64,000 bases of DNA from Diphasiastrum complanatum. Lineage: Eukaryota; Streptophyta; Lycopodiopsida; Lycopodiales; Lycopodiaceae. Positions 30,120 to 42,719 of this stretch are shown one piece after another. The stretch is from assembly GCA_029204225.1 (NCBI GenBank), contig CM055113.1, forward strand, positions 20,047,798 through 20,111,797, in the 5' to 3' direction. How positions within the stretch are numbered: position 1 is the first letter of the stretch; each line of letters starts with the position of its first letter. The position numbers and the translations under genes are program-made. Under the pieces are notes generated by a model. It saw only the letters and a list, made by a program, of their open reading frames with translations. It did no database searches and had not been told where the DNA came from.

Positions 30120-31480
30120 TGGACTAGACCATATTGCACATTATGCATGACAAGAACCATGCACAACTAGTAAGTATTAGTAGTAATAGATATTTTTTAA
30201 GCATTGACACCTTAGCAAGACTTAAGTATGATTTCTTATGATTTGGGCCTTTGTTTCTGAGGATATTGATCATGGGGCACCGATAAGAAATCGATTGTTG
30301 TAGTGGATTGTTGTTTCTGCATGTCTTCATCAACCAAATCACATCACATGTTGCCTTCATGGTTGATCTATATTTCACCTCCTAGGACAAAAGTACAACA
30401 GTCATAATCCACAATGTATGAAAAAGTACATCAATTGTGATCTTCTATCCTCTTTGTCTCTAGCCCAGTCTCAATCTCAATGTCCTTGCATTTCAACTCA
30501 TTTTGGTCATTATTCGTCAAACCAACATTTGAGTTTTATTTATTTCCCTCAACATCCTCTTTGCAGCCTTCGAATGAACTTCTTTTGGTTTGCTCATAAA
30601 TTGATTCGATACTCCCACGGCATGTGCAATTCCAGGTCTAGTAGCAGTCAAGTACGTCAAGCAGCCCACCAATTGTCTCTATAAAGTTGCATTTTTCTCT
30701 GTTCAATCTTCTTCTTAGACGATTTCTAGCTAGACTCTACTTTGCTTGAGAGAGAACATTTTATTTTGCTCCTTTCATACTTTCTATCCCCAAGTGACTG
30801 TAGAAATCTTATATCAATTATTTCAAATTGCTTGAATAAATTCCCTTTTTAGTGATTAGACTCTTATTTGTCTTAGTAATCACCAGATCATTGACCTAAA
30901 CAATCACTACTAGAAGGATATAATTCTCCTCCGTTGTGTAGAGATTTGCTTTAGATTCACTTCTCAGAGTACAATTTTCTTCATAATATTCATCCGCACA
31001 ACTATACCAAACCTGAAGTGCTTTTTCAATCATAAAGGCTTGATAAAACCTGCATACCATGTACACTATAACCGTATACTCGAACCCTTACAGGTACTAT
31101 GAACACCGTATAAATAGAGACTTCAGGCATCCACTTGCAACGAATCCTAACCCAGATATGATGTCAAGGCTACAACAATTATGATAGTAGGCATCTTAGC
31201 TAACATACAAGAGTTTCATCATAATTAATTTCCTCCTGTTGAGCGTACTCCTCTGCCACAAGTTGTGCTTTGCCCGTATTTGTTAACCCATCTACATTGA
31301 ACTTTGTAATCTACACTATATAAAGCTAATAGGAATCTTATCTTCTAGCAGCTCAACTAACTCCCAAGTCTAATTGTTCATTCTTGGATTGAATCAATCT
31401 TGAATCGCTTTTTGTCATTTCTTTTCTCTATCCACTTCTTCACGAACAATCAGCTTAGAAGTTTGTCGAATAGTTAACAT
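30120..31480 (-). pseudogene. Old copia pol remnant
   Basis: Scattered minus-strand matches in copia order: an RT block KFNVDGLTNTGKAQLVAEEY followed by AQQEEINYDET (31210-31310), and an RNase H lead-in QLVGCLTYLTATRPGIAHAV, continuing into SNQFMSKPKEVHSKAAKRML (30550-30690). Stops and frame changes are frequent, so it is old and inactive. It lies in intron 1 in the gene's orientation. Confidence 0.7.
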
Positions 31481-31852
31481 GACGGGCAAACTTGTTTCAA
31501 GCCTTTCATCCTGCTACCATTGCTGCAACTGTCATTGTTAGCGTCTTTGCCTTCATGACCTTCTCACTCCTTTGCTTGACTCAGTGTAAGGATCTACAAA
31601 CGGACAAACTGCAAAGGACAAGACCCGGAAGCCTGCCAAGCATTTACCACCATTCACAGGATGCACTAACAAAGCACAATTACCCCCCGTGCTGTATTGA
31701 AGCTCAACCGAAGGAACTGACAAGGGCAGCCACAGGCTCTCATAAAGAACACAATACTCTAAGCAAGAGCATCACCAACTAGCAGCATGAATGGAAGACG
31801 TCTCCTCCAAATGGGCACCCTTTCCTCCTTACATAGAGAATATGAAGCTTAG

Positions 31853-32460
31853 CTACACACAAGCAGGCTCATCTGGTTCTATCACTAAGGCCTGTCCAAA
31901 CATACCTCCACGTCTATCTTCAGCCGGTAGACTCCCAGGAGTCATCATCCTTCTCATTCCTTTCCAGCGCACAAAGCATTCAGTAACAAGACAATTTCTC
32001 AATCTCTTGTCTCTATTGTCCAACACTTTGTTGGGCACCAAAGGAATATGTGAAGAAGATTCATCTCCAAACTTTGAGTCCTCACTGATCTGACTGTATT
32101 TCCCTTGTGTAATCTCAACCTGAATTGACTCACAAGGTATATGGACTTTCATTCCTTCCGGAAGATCCAACTGATAAGCTCAAGATCCAAATCTCTTAAT
32201 TATCCAAAAAGGTCCACAAAACCTAGACGATAGTTCATAATGCTTTACCAATACAATCAATTTTTAGGTGTACACAAATACCCAATCACCAACTTGAAAT
32301 TCTGGAGGAGCTCAGTGCAGACTAATGGCATGCACGGTCCCGTGCACTCCACACCTTATCCTCCCCTAATTAAAGCATCTCTTGCATGTCATACAAGATA
32401 TCTGCAACCCTCCAGAACTCAACACTCCAGGTTTCAGCAACACTAGGTGATCTCGACTAG
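31853..32460 (-). pseudogene. Old gypsy integrase C-terminus remnant
   Basis: The minus strand reads ELSSRFCGPFWIIKRFGS, a TGA stop, then AYQLDLPEGMKVHIP. This is the family block LS.R..GPF.I....G..AY.LDLPEGMKVHPVFHVS near the end of gypsy integrases. It continues to VLDNRDKRLRNCLVTECFVR plus WKGM, a decayed chromodomain start. Only the C-terminal end of pol remains. Confidence 0.75.
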
Positions 32461-34278
32461 AATCCATGCATAAGCATGAACAAGCTATACATAGCAGTAG
32501 AATGCTTATGACTACTATGAGCAAAATCCATGAAAGGGATGTTCCATTCTTACAAAGACTGCCCGTGAGAGACTATGCACAAAACATATCCTTCATACTC
32601 TGATTTGTTAAGCAAAGTTCTCAACTTCACAAATAGTGCTAATCAAAAGTGTCTCGTGCATGTTCAATTACAATGTCATCAACAATATCTATCTAGATTT
32701 ATCTCGAGACGTCAAAGTTTCACTACCTCCTCCCAAAGGAGTCATCCCAACACCTAACAACATTCTTGGTTTTACTCAATAGGTACGTACCTCACAAAAA
32801 GTTTCTTGAGATATTAGCGACACCTTTTCTATAGGAATAGATTCTATAGTCAAGAGTAGTATATGTTACAAGGAATAGACGTGATCAAACAAAACAAGTA
32901 TCCAAAGTAAATAACCAAATTTACTATACTTGTTATACGTGTCTCATACACACTACCACCCATGCGAATAATACCAACATATAGTGTATATGTACAATCA
33001 AAGATAATCTAAAAAACAAACAATACCAATGAATAACATTCACAATGTAAGTTTATGTAACTAATCAAATGATGCTAAACTGACCTAGTTAGCACGACCA
33101 TACAGAATAACCAAAATGTCTAGGTGAAAGCCTTCTACATACACCACATTTTGCACCATATTCTAGGTCAAAAGTGAAAGAACTATCAACAAACCTGACA
33201 TACTTCTCCTGAGCAATTGTCAACTAGACAATTCTCTCTATATGCCTATGCTCATTGTGCTAGTTTAAGCATGCCAACCTCTCTCCTCAAAGCACTCGTC
33301 TTTCTCTCCTTACACGTTTCTCCCTCTCCTCAACGTTCTCCCCTTGAAAGAGGCACAAAAAGACATATAAACCAAATCGCAATTGAATTGGGGTTCGGGC
33401 TGTAGCAAAAAAATTTCCAGTCCAGATTCTTTCTGATTCAAATCAGGACCTGCCGATTCTTTGACGAATCGTGATTCGTCAACCAACGAATCGCGATTCG
33501 TGGAAACACTGGATCACGTCAAGCATTGAGTAACATGTTAAATTCTTCTACATCTACATTGTATGGTTATGGGACTAGTATCTACTATCCATGCACCTAG
33601 AGATGTTCTAACAGATCTTTAAGTCATGCTAGAAACTCTTCTACCGATTCGTATCTTGTTGCATGCACATCATGCATGGTACTGTGTTCTTTAACACATA
33701 CAAAATGAGCAATTATTGGTAACTGAAGCAAGCTTAATCCAAATTCCAAACTTCAAGACAAAGCTTGATCGTCACATGCTCACAACTTTTAAACCTCCCA
33801 ACCCCTAAATCGACATATGGCTTTGTCAAAACCCTAAAAAAGGTCAACAACGTTGCAAACATTTGAAACTTTGCTTGAAACATTTCAAAAGCATTTAAAA
33901 CGTTTGAAAGTAACTATGCTTGTGACATCAAAATGTGAAATCTCTTCTTGAGGTCATGAAACCCGATTATAGATTGAAGGGCTAAAGGGCATGATATTGA
34001 TATAAGCACGATCATTCACGATTCTAGAGGTAAATCTATTGGGGAGGACTCACAAGGGACGTGAATAAACAAAAAAGTCCAAACAACAAGAAACTAATGG
34101 TATCTGACCACTAGACTCAGATGGAATTCCAAAAACCTCAAATGTAGCAAAGAGTGTTCCACCTTGAGGAAAGAGTTGGTGTACAATTATCCAAAAGAAA
34201 AAAGTAGACTTGCAAAAATGAATGTAAAAGAGTTAGAAGTGATATAGCTACTAAAACCTCATTTCGCCATAACTTCAC
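32461..34278. other. Intron 1 distal part, with two perfect palindromes
   Basis: No gene is recognised. GACGAATCGTGATTCGTC (33463-33480) and ACGAATCGCGATTCGT (33486-33501) are two adjacent palindromes sharing the same arm. Confidence 0.65.
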
Positions 34279-34413
34279 CTGTGACTTGGGAAAGATATTT
34301 GCTAGGAGTTGCTTGTAACGCTTTACGGGTTGTCGCGACCTAGATCTTAAACCTGGGCAACATATACACAGATTTCCACACACTGGCAGCACTCGTCGTG
34401 AAATGACCCCCAT
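34279..34413 (-). CDS. SRL2: EFR3-like exon 1 (start codon, Cys-rich N-terminus)
   Basis: 45 codons from ATG at 34413. The start has A at -3 and G at +4. The protein opens MGVISRRVLPVCGNLCICC, nearly the family's canonical start, followed by the conserved RSRQPVKRYKQLLANIFPKSQ block (residues 25-45). The four Cys are candidate S-acylation sites. The donor is CAG|GTGAAG. An upstream non-coding exon is likely because AAG sits just before the ATG as a possible acceptor, but I cannot place it. Confidence 0.9.
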
Positions 34414-36865
34414 TCTTGATTTCCAGAAAATTTAGATCATTCAACTCCCAAGTAAGATGTTTGATGTCCACGTCTTTCGAGTACGGTAAACTGATTTCAA
34501 GCACTGCAAGGGAGATAAAGCTAGATAAGTCGACATGAAGCCATGAATGCTTCTATATTAATAAAACAATCAGAACATGTATATCTGCTGTGATGAAATG
34601 TTGATATTTGATTATGAAATGGAACAGCTTAAAAAATACATAGAAGGAAGCCATTGAGCAATAACCAAAGGACTATACAACAAACAAACATGCGATAAGG
34701 ATCGCCATAAATAAACATATTGAAGCTGCTAGAATAAACTCTGATGTGCACGGAACTTGTATTTCCTATTCTTATGAACACCTTCAGAATGTGAAATCTT
34801 CTGCTCTGCTTGTTCTAGCACGGCTATCATTTCTTTTAGGATGTATGATCTAAACTCTGGTATGTCTACTTTGGCATGGATTAGAGCCCGAATAGTGGTC
34901 AGACCTGCTTGTCCTCAATTCAATTCTCTGTCTGGCTCATGAAACCTATTCCATTGAAGAATAAGATCTCTTTCCATTTTTTTGGGTGGGTATCATCCGT
35001 GCAGTTATTTCTTGAAACTGTAAGGTGGTTGCTTCATGTTTGGCCTTTAGTACCTCTAAACAGAGAGTGGCAACACCTTTTCTTCTTTTGTGGCAAGTTC
35101 CCTCAAAGGTGTCCAAAGGCCTGATCCATGACAAAATTCTGTAGGACCCTCAATTAATGCATATCTTGATAGCTTGATGGGTTTCCAAGTTAATTTTCCA
35201 CCTTTACTAGACGTCGTATGGTTAGGTGGTTTTACAGGATACATAAGTAAATCAAAAAAGCCGACAATCGTCGACAGGAACAATATTAGGCAGCTGAAGT
35301 AGCTCCGCACTGCCACACTCAACTAATGAGACATCGTTTTCCAAAACCACTAAATGCACTCATGTGATAGCCACATAACATAGAATTCGGGGGCACAAAA
35401 ACAGGATCAAAGGGTAGGGCAGCTCCTATCCTGTAAAACGTAGATCAATCTGGAAGCATCTTGGTTTTTGTCACGAGAATTTTGGTTGGATGCAAGGCAG
35501 CTTCATGTGGATGCAAAATTGGATGAAGACCATCCAAGACAACACTGAGGAGACCATCTTTTTGTTCTTTAAATCCCCAGATTGGAGTAATTTATTGTTT
35601 ATTTTATTGAGTTGCAAAAAAGCAACAAAATTTTAACTACAAATTGACAGCTAACATACAAGATGAGCTCACAATGACAGGAGCTGCATGAATATTGCTG
35701 CCAGCCATCAAACAAGCTTCAACTATATTTGAGTATCACCAATGCTACAAGAATCCACAAATAAGGAAAATGTTTGTGGAATCGATTTTGATGCCAAACT
35801 TTCGAAGTGTTAAGCAATGGATAGGGACTAAGACTACATTCAGGCGTATTAGAGTATAAATGTTATGGGCATCGGCAAAGAACCTTAGCTTAGCCAAAGG
35901 GTGAACTTTTTCACCGTAAGGATGCAATCTCTGGGAAAAAAACAGCGTTGTATGCAAAGAAGTGTTCACAACCCTTGTAAGAGGCGTGGTCTACTGTTGC
36001 ATGCAAAGAGGTGTTCACATGCCTTGTAAGAGGCGTGGTCTACTATTCTTCGTTAATGTCAAAACCAATCTGCCGAACAATGACTCTAATTTTGAGCTTG
36101 AACCTCAGCCCGGTGTAATAACCCTAATGACTGGCCATTACTTTAGTGTGTTTAGTCAATTCTGAAACTAGTTCAAAAATCCCTTTCTATTTATTACACA
36201 TCCACCATTGTCGCCACAGTATTCCTCGCCTTTATCCAAAAATAACCTAGATTTGGCAGTTATATCGAACTTGAACTCATAACATGTGAAAAGGTTGTGA
36301 AATCTAGTCTCATATAATGCAACTATTTATCAGGTAACGAACCACTAATTCAAGTCTCAACATTTGTTTGTCGTATGGGTGTGGCAGTAAGTTCTAAAAG
36401 TTCAATGGGGTAAACGGCCTGTTATTCATGTTAGTGCTTTATCATTCTGATTTTACAATCGTTGATTTGTAGTCTCCTTATGCTCTAACAAAGCCCAAAT
36501 TAAATAAACCAATACTCACAGAAACCCTCGCATCTACCCAACGACCTCAGAACTGACATCTAACATCTAAATTGCAGTAACTTAGAAATTGGCACAGAAC
36601 CTGGATAGGGGAGAGTAATTCGTCGATTTGCAACTCGGCTCCTCCAATTTACACAAAAAACTGAAATGCCGATCTGAATTCAAAACCTTCTGGTCATATT
36701 AACAAATTTGGCGTCCGCTTTATTCAAAATTCGCAAAACCGAAGAGGCTCCTATTCTGCTTTAAGCGCATGTAGTTTTATTCGTCCGAAGCCCCGAAGAA
36801 GCTATTTATCACAGCATTTCATTCCTGTAATACAATGTCACGTGTAGATGTAATCCAAAAGTAAA
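34414..36865. other. Upstream region of the EFR3-like gene; no gene recognised
   Basis: The sequence 5' of the start codon should contain the 5' untranslated exon(s) and perhaps the promoter. Open frames at 34946-35322 (minus) match no family I know. A short direct repeat (GTTCACA, then CCTTGTAAGAGGCGTGGTCT) occurs at about 35964 and 36012. Confidence 0.5.
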
Positions 36866-37090
36866 TTTACCTCCAAAATCGAGCTCCTAGTTTGCACAGC
36901 AGATATATAAGAAAAGAACACCAAAAATTTACCTCCAAAACCGAGCTCCTTGTAAATAGAGAAAATACCTACGAAAAGAACACCAAAAATGTACCGCAAC
37001 AACGAGCTTTTGGAATACAGAACAAAAATCTACCAAAATAACACCAAAAATTTACCGCCAAAACCGAGCTCCTTGTTTACAGGGCAGAAA
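36866..37090 (-). repeat. 61-bp tandem repeat, about four copies
   Basis: Phrases like AACACCAAAAATTTACC and CCAAAACCGAGCTCCTTGT recur at about 36866, 36919, 36980 and 37041. On the minus strand each unit contains a donor-like GGTAAATTTTTGG after CTCGGTTTTG, so a 5' untranslated exon boundary may have been multiplied. Confidence 0.75.
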
Positions 37091-38265
37091 TCTACGATGC
37101 GAACCCCGTGGAAGTTTGTGCATTGATCTAATCAGGCAAAATACAACAAACTTACAAGTGCGGCAGCATCATTTGCGATAATTTCTCAGCTCCATCCAGG
37201 AAAACGACGATGACTGAGAATCCATAATTGCTTGACAGCTCGAGTGGCATACGATTCCGAATCCATAAATGCACATGCAGTGATATTATAAGGATTCGTA
37301 AAGAGGAACGAGCTGGTGAAAAAGAGCAGAGACGTGACTCGTCCTGGCCTGGGCCTACTTCATGTGCTCTCCAAACGGCGATGCCGCCATCGCGATCCAC
37401 CATCTTAGCCACGCATCCTGCTATCGTGCCACTCCAAGAAGCTGCAGTTGAGCTGGTTGCCACATGAAGGTTACGCAGAACAAGGTGGCGGTAGGAACAA
37501 GGTGGCGGTAGGAACACGGAGGCACGTTGGGGAAGTGATTACTAGTTTCGGTCACGAGTTCGAATCCAATCAGCCTCACAAATTAATAGAAAGGGGCTTA
37601 ATACCCACCTAATGCATACGTTGTGTATATTTGAATTAAACCACTTTTTAAATTAAAAACCCGAATAGGCATCTGCTTTTCTTTTTTTAAATTGCTGCGT
37701 ATTTCAACCTGCGCGTCAGGCGTCAGGGCACAAGCTGCCATGTGGCGGCGTCAGTGGCTAAAATAGTCAAATTTTTCATTATGCTTTAAATGTGAAAATT
37801 TTCAAAGTATTCGTTACACAATGGAATGCGTCGGGCACAGGCCATTCTACCTGGTTCGACTTTTCAAAAAAATTTAGGCTCGGCCCCTCCAAGCCTCGCC
37901 TAAAAAATTTATGGAAATCCTTACTGGGTAGAATGGCCTATGCCAAGCCCATTCCATAGTACATTAAAACACATAATGTATTATTTCAAGAAGGCAGAAG
38001 CCATTCTTGTACTGGCTATCGAACGCGGTTGGCTGAGTTGGTTAGCTTGACATTCAAAGTTTTTTTGGCCCCAAGTTCGAGCTTTCCCTTGGAATCCAAG
38101 AAATATCTTGTGTTGGTTGGGTAGCATTTGAAGTTTCTTTGGTAGATGCATTCTTGTCGGAAAATACCAAGAAGCATCACACATGTTGACTTGGTGGTAT
38201 ACATGCTTGAGTTGGGGATTGCTCACCCACGAGGTTAGATTCTCTGTAATCCCAGTTGGTTGATA
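37091..38265. other. Unrecognised region, possible distal promoter
   Basis: An open minus-strand frame at 37152-37517 (121 residues) has no recognisable motif. AGGAACAAGGTGGCGGT-type phrases are repeated near 37477-37516. I see no other feature. Confidence 0.4.
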
Positions 38266-40450
38266 ATACCAAAAGGCAATCTTGTTGGAGATTCTCTATG
38301 ATCCTACAAGATTAATAGTACCAAATCTCTTTTTGGTTGAAGAGGTGACTCAAAGCTACCTACGCTTGAATTTGGACATGGAGCACTTGCATATATTGGA
38401 CATGCCCATGGTACTGCCGCCTACTTTGGACATGCCCATGGTACTACCACCTACTTTGGACAAGAGGGTTTCACATGTGAGCCACTAGGAGAGTTTTGTC
38501 TTCTTGAAATGAACATATGTTTCAAGATGAAAATATCGGTGCAACAAGGTCTATGTCCTTATTCTACTTGTCATACATTATTCCCCGTGGCACAATAACA
38601 TTGTTCAAACAATTTGGCTCTAACCACTTAACGAGCTAATGTCACAACCTCATGCGTCTATTCAATCACTACAACTCACATCATACTAGTGTAGGATAAT
38701 ACCAAAAAGTATTCTTGTTGGAGACCGAAGTCCAAATCCTTAAATCTGAATTTGGAGGGTTTTGACATTCTACAAGTAAATTTGTTGCGAGTTTTGCGAG
38801 TTTCTTTTACCCATGATCCAACAAAATGGTAGCACGTGGTGTGCTACTCTTTTTATGCCACTACATATGTTTTAAAAGCAAGAATTGTGTTTTGATGCAT
38901 ACTTAAAAATTTGACTATTCATCAAAATTTAAATAGGTCCATCACAAAATAATTTATTATTCTATAAATATAGGTTTACTTTCATTAAAATAAAAACTAT
39001 TCATGAAGTTGTAAAGCTAGAATGCCGCGGCGTGCTAGCTTGCAGATTTTTTTTTTTTAGATAAAAAAATTTAAAAAACTTTTTGAAAAAATAAATTTTT
39101 TTATGGAGTTGATTCGGCTAGCATGCCAATGTGCTAACTAAGTAGATTATAAAATACAAAAACTATTTTGACACATTTGAGAACCAAATTTTGAGTAAAA
39201 ATATTAATTCAGAATATTTTCTTTAATTTCCAAACATAATAAGTAGACATGCTAAGTAAAACAACTATAAAAAAAATTGCAACCTTTAAAGATAGCACGC
39301 TGGTGTGCTATATAAAATGAGAAAAGATTTTGCAGCCTCCAAATATAGAGATCGCCCGAAAAAAAAATTGGGCGGTCTCGCCTAGCACGCCAGCGTGCTA
39401 TGTTTGGAGGCTGCAAAAAAATTTTAATTTGAATTTTTTTTTTACTTTGTAAGATTTTTAACTATGTACCAAACCACATTCTTAATAATAAACATTGAAG
39501 TAGTGGCATAAAAAGGGTAGCACACCATGTGCTATATATTTGTTGAATCATGACAAGAAAGAAACTCGTAAAAAATTTACTCGCAAAATGCCAAGGTCCT
39601 GAATTTGGATATGCAGCACTTGCATTTGTTGGACATGTCCATGGTGTCGCCTCCTACTTTGGAAAAGAAGATTTTCATATGTGAAGGAGAATTCTGTCTT
39701 TTTGAAGAAAACATATTTTTCAAGATGAAAATATGGGCACAACAAGGTCTATGTCCGTACTTTTACCTATTAGACATAGGCCCTCTTGGCACAATAATAT
39801 TGTTCACACAATTTGACTCTACTCACTCAATGAGCTATCGTGAAAACTTCATGTGCCTATTCAATCACTACATCTCACATCATACTAATGTAAGATAATG
39901 CCAAAAAGCATTCTTGTTGAAGAGGTAACTCCAAGTGACTTAAATTTGAATATGTCGCACTTACATCTACTGGAGATGATTTTGGTGTCATTGTCTGCTT
40001 GCATAGAAGGCTTTTCACATGTGAACACAAGAAGAGTTTTGTCTGCTTGAAATAAAAGTATTTTTCAAGATGAAAATATGGGCGCAACAAAGTCTATGTG
40101 CGGCAATAGTATTGTTCATACAATTTTGTTCCTATCACTCCATGAGCTAATGCTACAATCTCATGTGCATGTTCAATCACTACAACACACACATCATACT
40201 AACGTAGGATAATGCCAAAAAAGGTTGTTGTTGGATAGGTTACTCCAAATGGCTTAGATTTGAATTTGGATATGTAGCACTTGCACCAATTGGACTGCCG
40301 CCTACTTTGGATAGGAGGCTTTTCACATTGAGCCACAAGGAGAGTTTTGTTTGCTTGAATAGACATGTTTTTGAAGATGAAAATATGGGCATTCGCACAA
40401 TTTGACTCTATTCACTCAATGAGCCAACGCCGCAACTTCATGTGCCTATC
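38266..40450 (+). repeat. Diverged repeat family, units about 310-430 bp
   Basis: A phrase like ATGCCAAAAAGCATTCTTGT recurs at about 38270, 38700, 39898 and 40210. Each copy is followed by a TGAATTTGGATATG-type block, a CACTTGCA phrase, CACATGTGA and a CAAGATGAAAATATGGGC block. Copies differ by many substitutions and indels. The third unit is split by the 842-bp foldback element at 38757-39598. Function unknown. Confidence 0.7.
38757..39598. mobile_element. Foldback/MULE-like non-autonomous DNA transposon
   Basis: 842 bp with long imperfect inverted ends of more than 100 bp; both ends carry CGAGTTTCTTT and GTGTGCTAC...TTTTTATGCCACTAC in the same order. It is flanked by direct CTGAATTTGGA (38746-38756, 39599-39609). 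A 9-11 bp target duplication with long inverted repeats fits Mutator-like elements. The interior is AT-rich, non-coding, with further small palindromes around TAGCACGC. Confidence 0.75.
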
Positions 40451-41699
40451 ATTACATGTCACATTATACTAATGCAGGGCTATTACCCTACTTGACTCTG
40501 GCCTACCTACCAACCTTGGTTTGGCCAAGTACAAGTCGGCACCTTGTGCACTCTATTGACAATAGTCAACGCCAAACATGTATGCACATATTGCTCTCTC
40601 ATGGTATTGGCTGACGAACCTAGCCTATTATAACAATAGGTTAGAATTCTCACCTTGCTTTTAATGGAACCAGTCAAGTCTACATAAATACTCAAGTTCT
40701 GAAAGTGTCTAAAAAAATACACGAGTCTTGTTGAAATACAAGGGATTCGGCAAAGTCTACATAAATACACAACATTTGGCATAGTTTGTAGAAACACGCT
40801 AAGTTTTGGACAAACCAACAAATGTCGATTGACAGTGAAAATCTCGAGTTTCCAAAACGAGATTTTAAGTGACCGAAAAATGTCGAAAGGCATAAGTGGG
40901 CAAAATGCCAAAAGACCTAAGTCAACAAAAAAGCCTTGGGATTTTTTGTGCCGACAAGTTCCGACTCAAGTGCCAAAAGCCCATTTGGAGAAAAGATGAA
41001 ATGTCGCTTTTGACCATCAACAAAAATGTCAATTGACATTTTCATGGTGCCACTCAAAATGGAGCTCTTCCTCTCACAAGTCTTTTTTCTATACTTAACT
41101 CAAAACTTTCGACAAGAAACGAACGAAGACAAACTACCAAAATACACACAATCTCGAAACTAGAGAAGTGACACATTGAAAATATAAGAGCTATGTCAAA
41201 TACCTATTGCTACTTGTCTAAGGTATAATAATAACATTTGGTATATCAATCAATTGTTTTTAGTGTCAAGTAATTAATGTGGCAACTATCATGAATATCC
41301 AAGCACTCTTGTACTTTCTATTAATTATACATGTATTGAATCAGAGCAAGAGCTAATGATAAGATAGAACGTAGTGCATGATTGTGCATGATAATCTGAA
41401 CATGAAAATAAAGATACATACAATTAAATCCATCAAGCGATAGCGAATTAAGCATCTAGTGCAAGCACAATAGTTTTGGTCATCTTTGATGGAAGAAGGA
41501 AAGATGATACGATAGTAATGAAATTGAAGGCGAAAGATGAACTATCAATCTCGGCAGAATATTCTTCTAATGCATGACTACGCCTATAAAAAATGAACAA
41601 AGCTATCGCGACAATTGTCACATTTGTTCTTTTAGTAACTAACTTTAAAATCATTAGTACTAAAGTGATTTTGTAGACAAACAATTACAAAGAATTGTT
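40451..41699. other. No recognised feature
   Basis: AT-rich sequence with the phrase TGTCGA/GTCAATTGACA repeated in small inverted forms near 40820-41040. No gene is recognised. Confidence 0.5.
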
Positions 41700-41982
41700 C
41701 ATGACAATTTCGCAACATCTGAGATTTGAACAAGAAACAAAATATTTTGGGACAAGATTCTATTCGCAAATCTTTCGAGCTTCAACAAGAAAGCCACGAG
41801 CTTCTACAAGAAACTATTTTGTGAATCTTTCGAGTTGACTGCAAGACAAATTTCGCGAATCCTTCGAGGTTGATCACGAATAAAAATGTTTCGAGTTCAC
41901 GTTCATTTCTTTCTCATCCTTTGTCAAATAAACTGTGTGCTTTGTTAGTAGAATCAAAATCTGTCTGATCAGTTGTTCTACG

Positions 41983-42483
41983 GCTCCCTCTCAAAGTGGC
42001 CAGTTGGATTAACCCCAATCTTCTCCGTTGCTTCTCGAACAAAGCTTTACTAAGTGGCTTCGTAAAGATATCAGATGTCATTTACTCTATGAGTATGAAG
42101 ACTGTCTTCAGTATCTTCTTCTCGACTAACTCCTGAATCACATGATACTTGATAGCTATGTGCTTCATTTTCAAGTGAAATACAAGATCTTTTGTAAGAT
42201 AGATTGCTGAAGTGCTATCCATTAACAAGACATAAGATTCAGAAATAAAATCATCAAATTCTTCCAACATCTGTTTCATCCAGATCAGCTCAATTGCCAT
42301 CTTAGTTGCTGCTACATATTCTGCTTCACAGGAAAATTGAGCTACTGTTGTTTGCTTTTTGCTTATCCAGAGTATGGCTGCGCCAGATGCCAAAGTACAA
42401 CCTCCTGAAATACTTGTGCTATCATCCTTCATGGATGCCCAACTTGCATCACTATAAGATTCGATGTCCTTGTACTCAAACAA
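41983..42483 (-). pseudogene. Copia RNase H fragment
   Basis: The minus strand reads YSDASWASMKDDSTSISGGC near the start, then KQTTVAQFSCEAEYVAATKM, and LVFHLKMKHIAIKYHVIQEL. These are the copia RNase H signatures (D.DWA.D...S.SG; S..EAEY; TKHI.I.YH). In another frame the C-terminal FTKPLSKALFEKQRRRLGLI follows up to the purine tract. A frameshift separates the two parts. Confidence 0.82.
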
Positions 42484-42719
42484 AATTTGTTTTGAGGAGA
42501 ATTATTCTTCCACAGAGAATACCATGAAAGTTTGAATAAATCAAACTAATATAAGTGTCTTCAAACGGGACTGTATCTGATCTATGTATTAATAGAACAG
42601 TATTAGCTCTGATTGAATATGCATGCGAAAATTATTTGCGGAATTAAGAGACAGCTTAAGACAATTTTAAACAAACATACGGTTGATATTCAAATAGACG
42701 CTCTGTTTTCAGGGCCAAA

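Larger units (their letters stand above)
8591..34413 (-). other. SRL2: EFR3-like / SEMI-ROLLED LEAF 2-like gene (3' incomplete)
   Basis: Twelve exons join into one open frame of 691 codons (exons at 34279-34413, 28940-29014, 28097-28212, 27705-27819, 18005-18133, 12615-12662, 11939-12135, 11513-11709, 9964-10256, 9703-9849, 9043-9513, 8591-8740). Phases agree at every junction, and exon order follows the plant EFR3 family throughout. Family members are ARM/HEAT-type membrane scaffolds that anchor PI4K-alpha with its partners at the plasma membrane; rice SRL2 affects leaf rolling. The N-terminus has Cys at 12, 16, 18 and 19, fitting membrane attachment by S-acylation. Plant members usually run to about 1000 residues, so roughly the last third is absent: left of the window, or lost. 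Introns of 9.6, 5.3 and 5.3 kb are packed with mobile elements. Confidence 0.88.

Noticed and set aside
36866-37090. CRISPR-like array
   Set aside because: The units are continuous 61-bp tandem repeats without unique spacers, in a eukaryotic genome.
37152-37517. 121-codon frame as a small gene upstream of the EFR3-like gene
   Set aside because: No recognised motif, no clear start context or splice structure; open by chance is possible.
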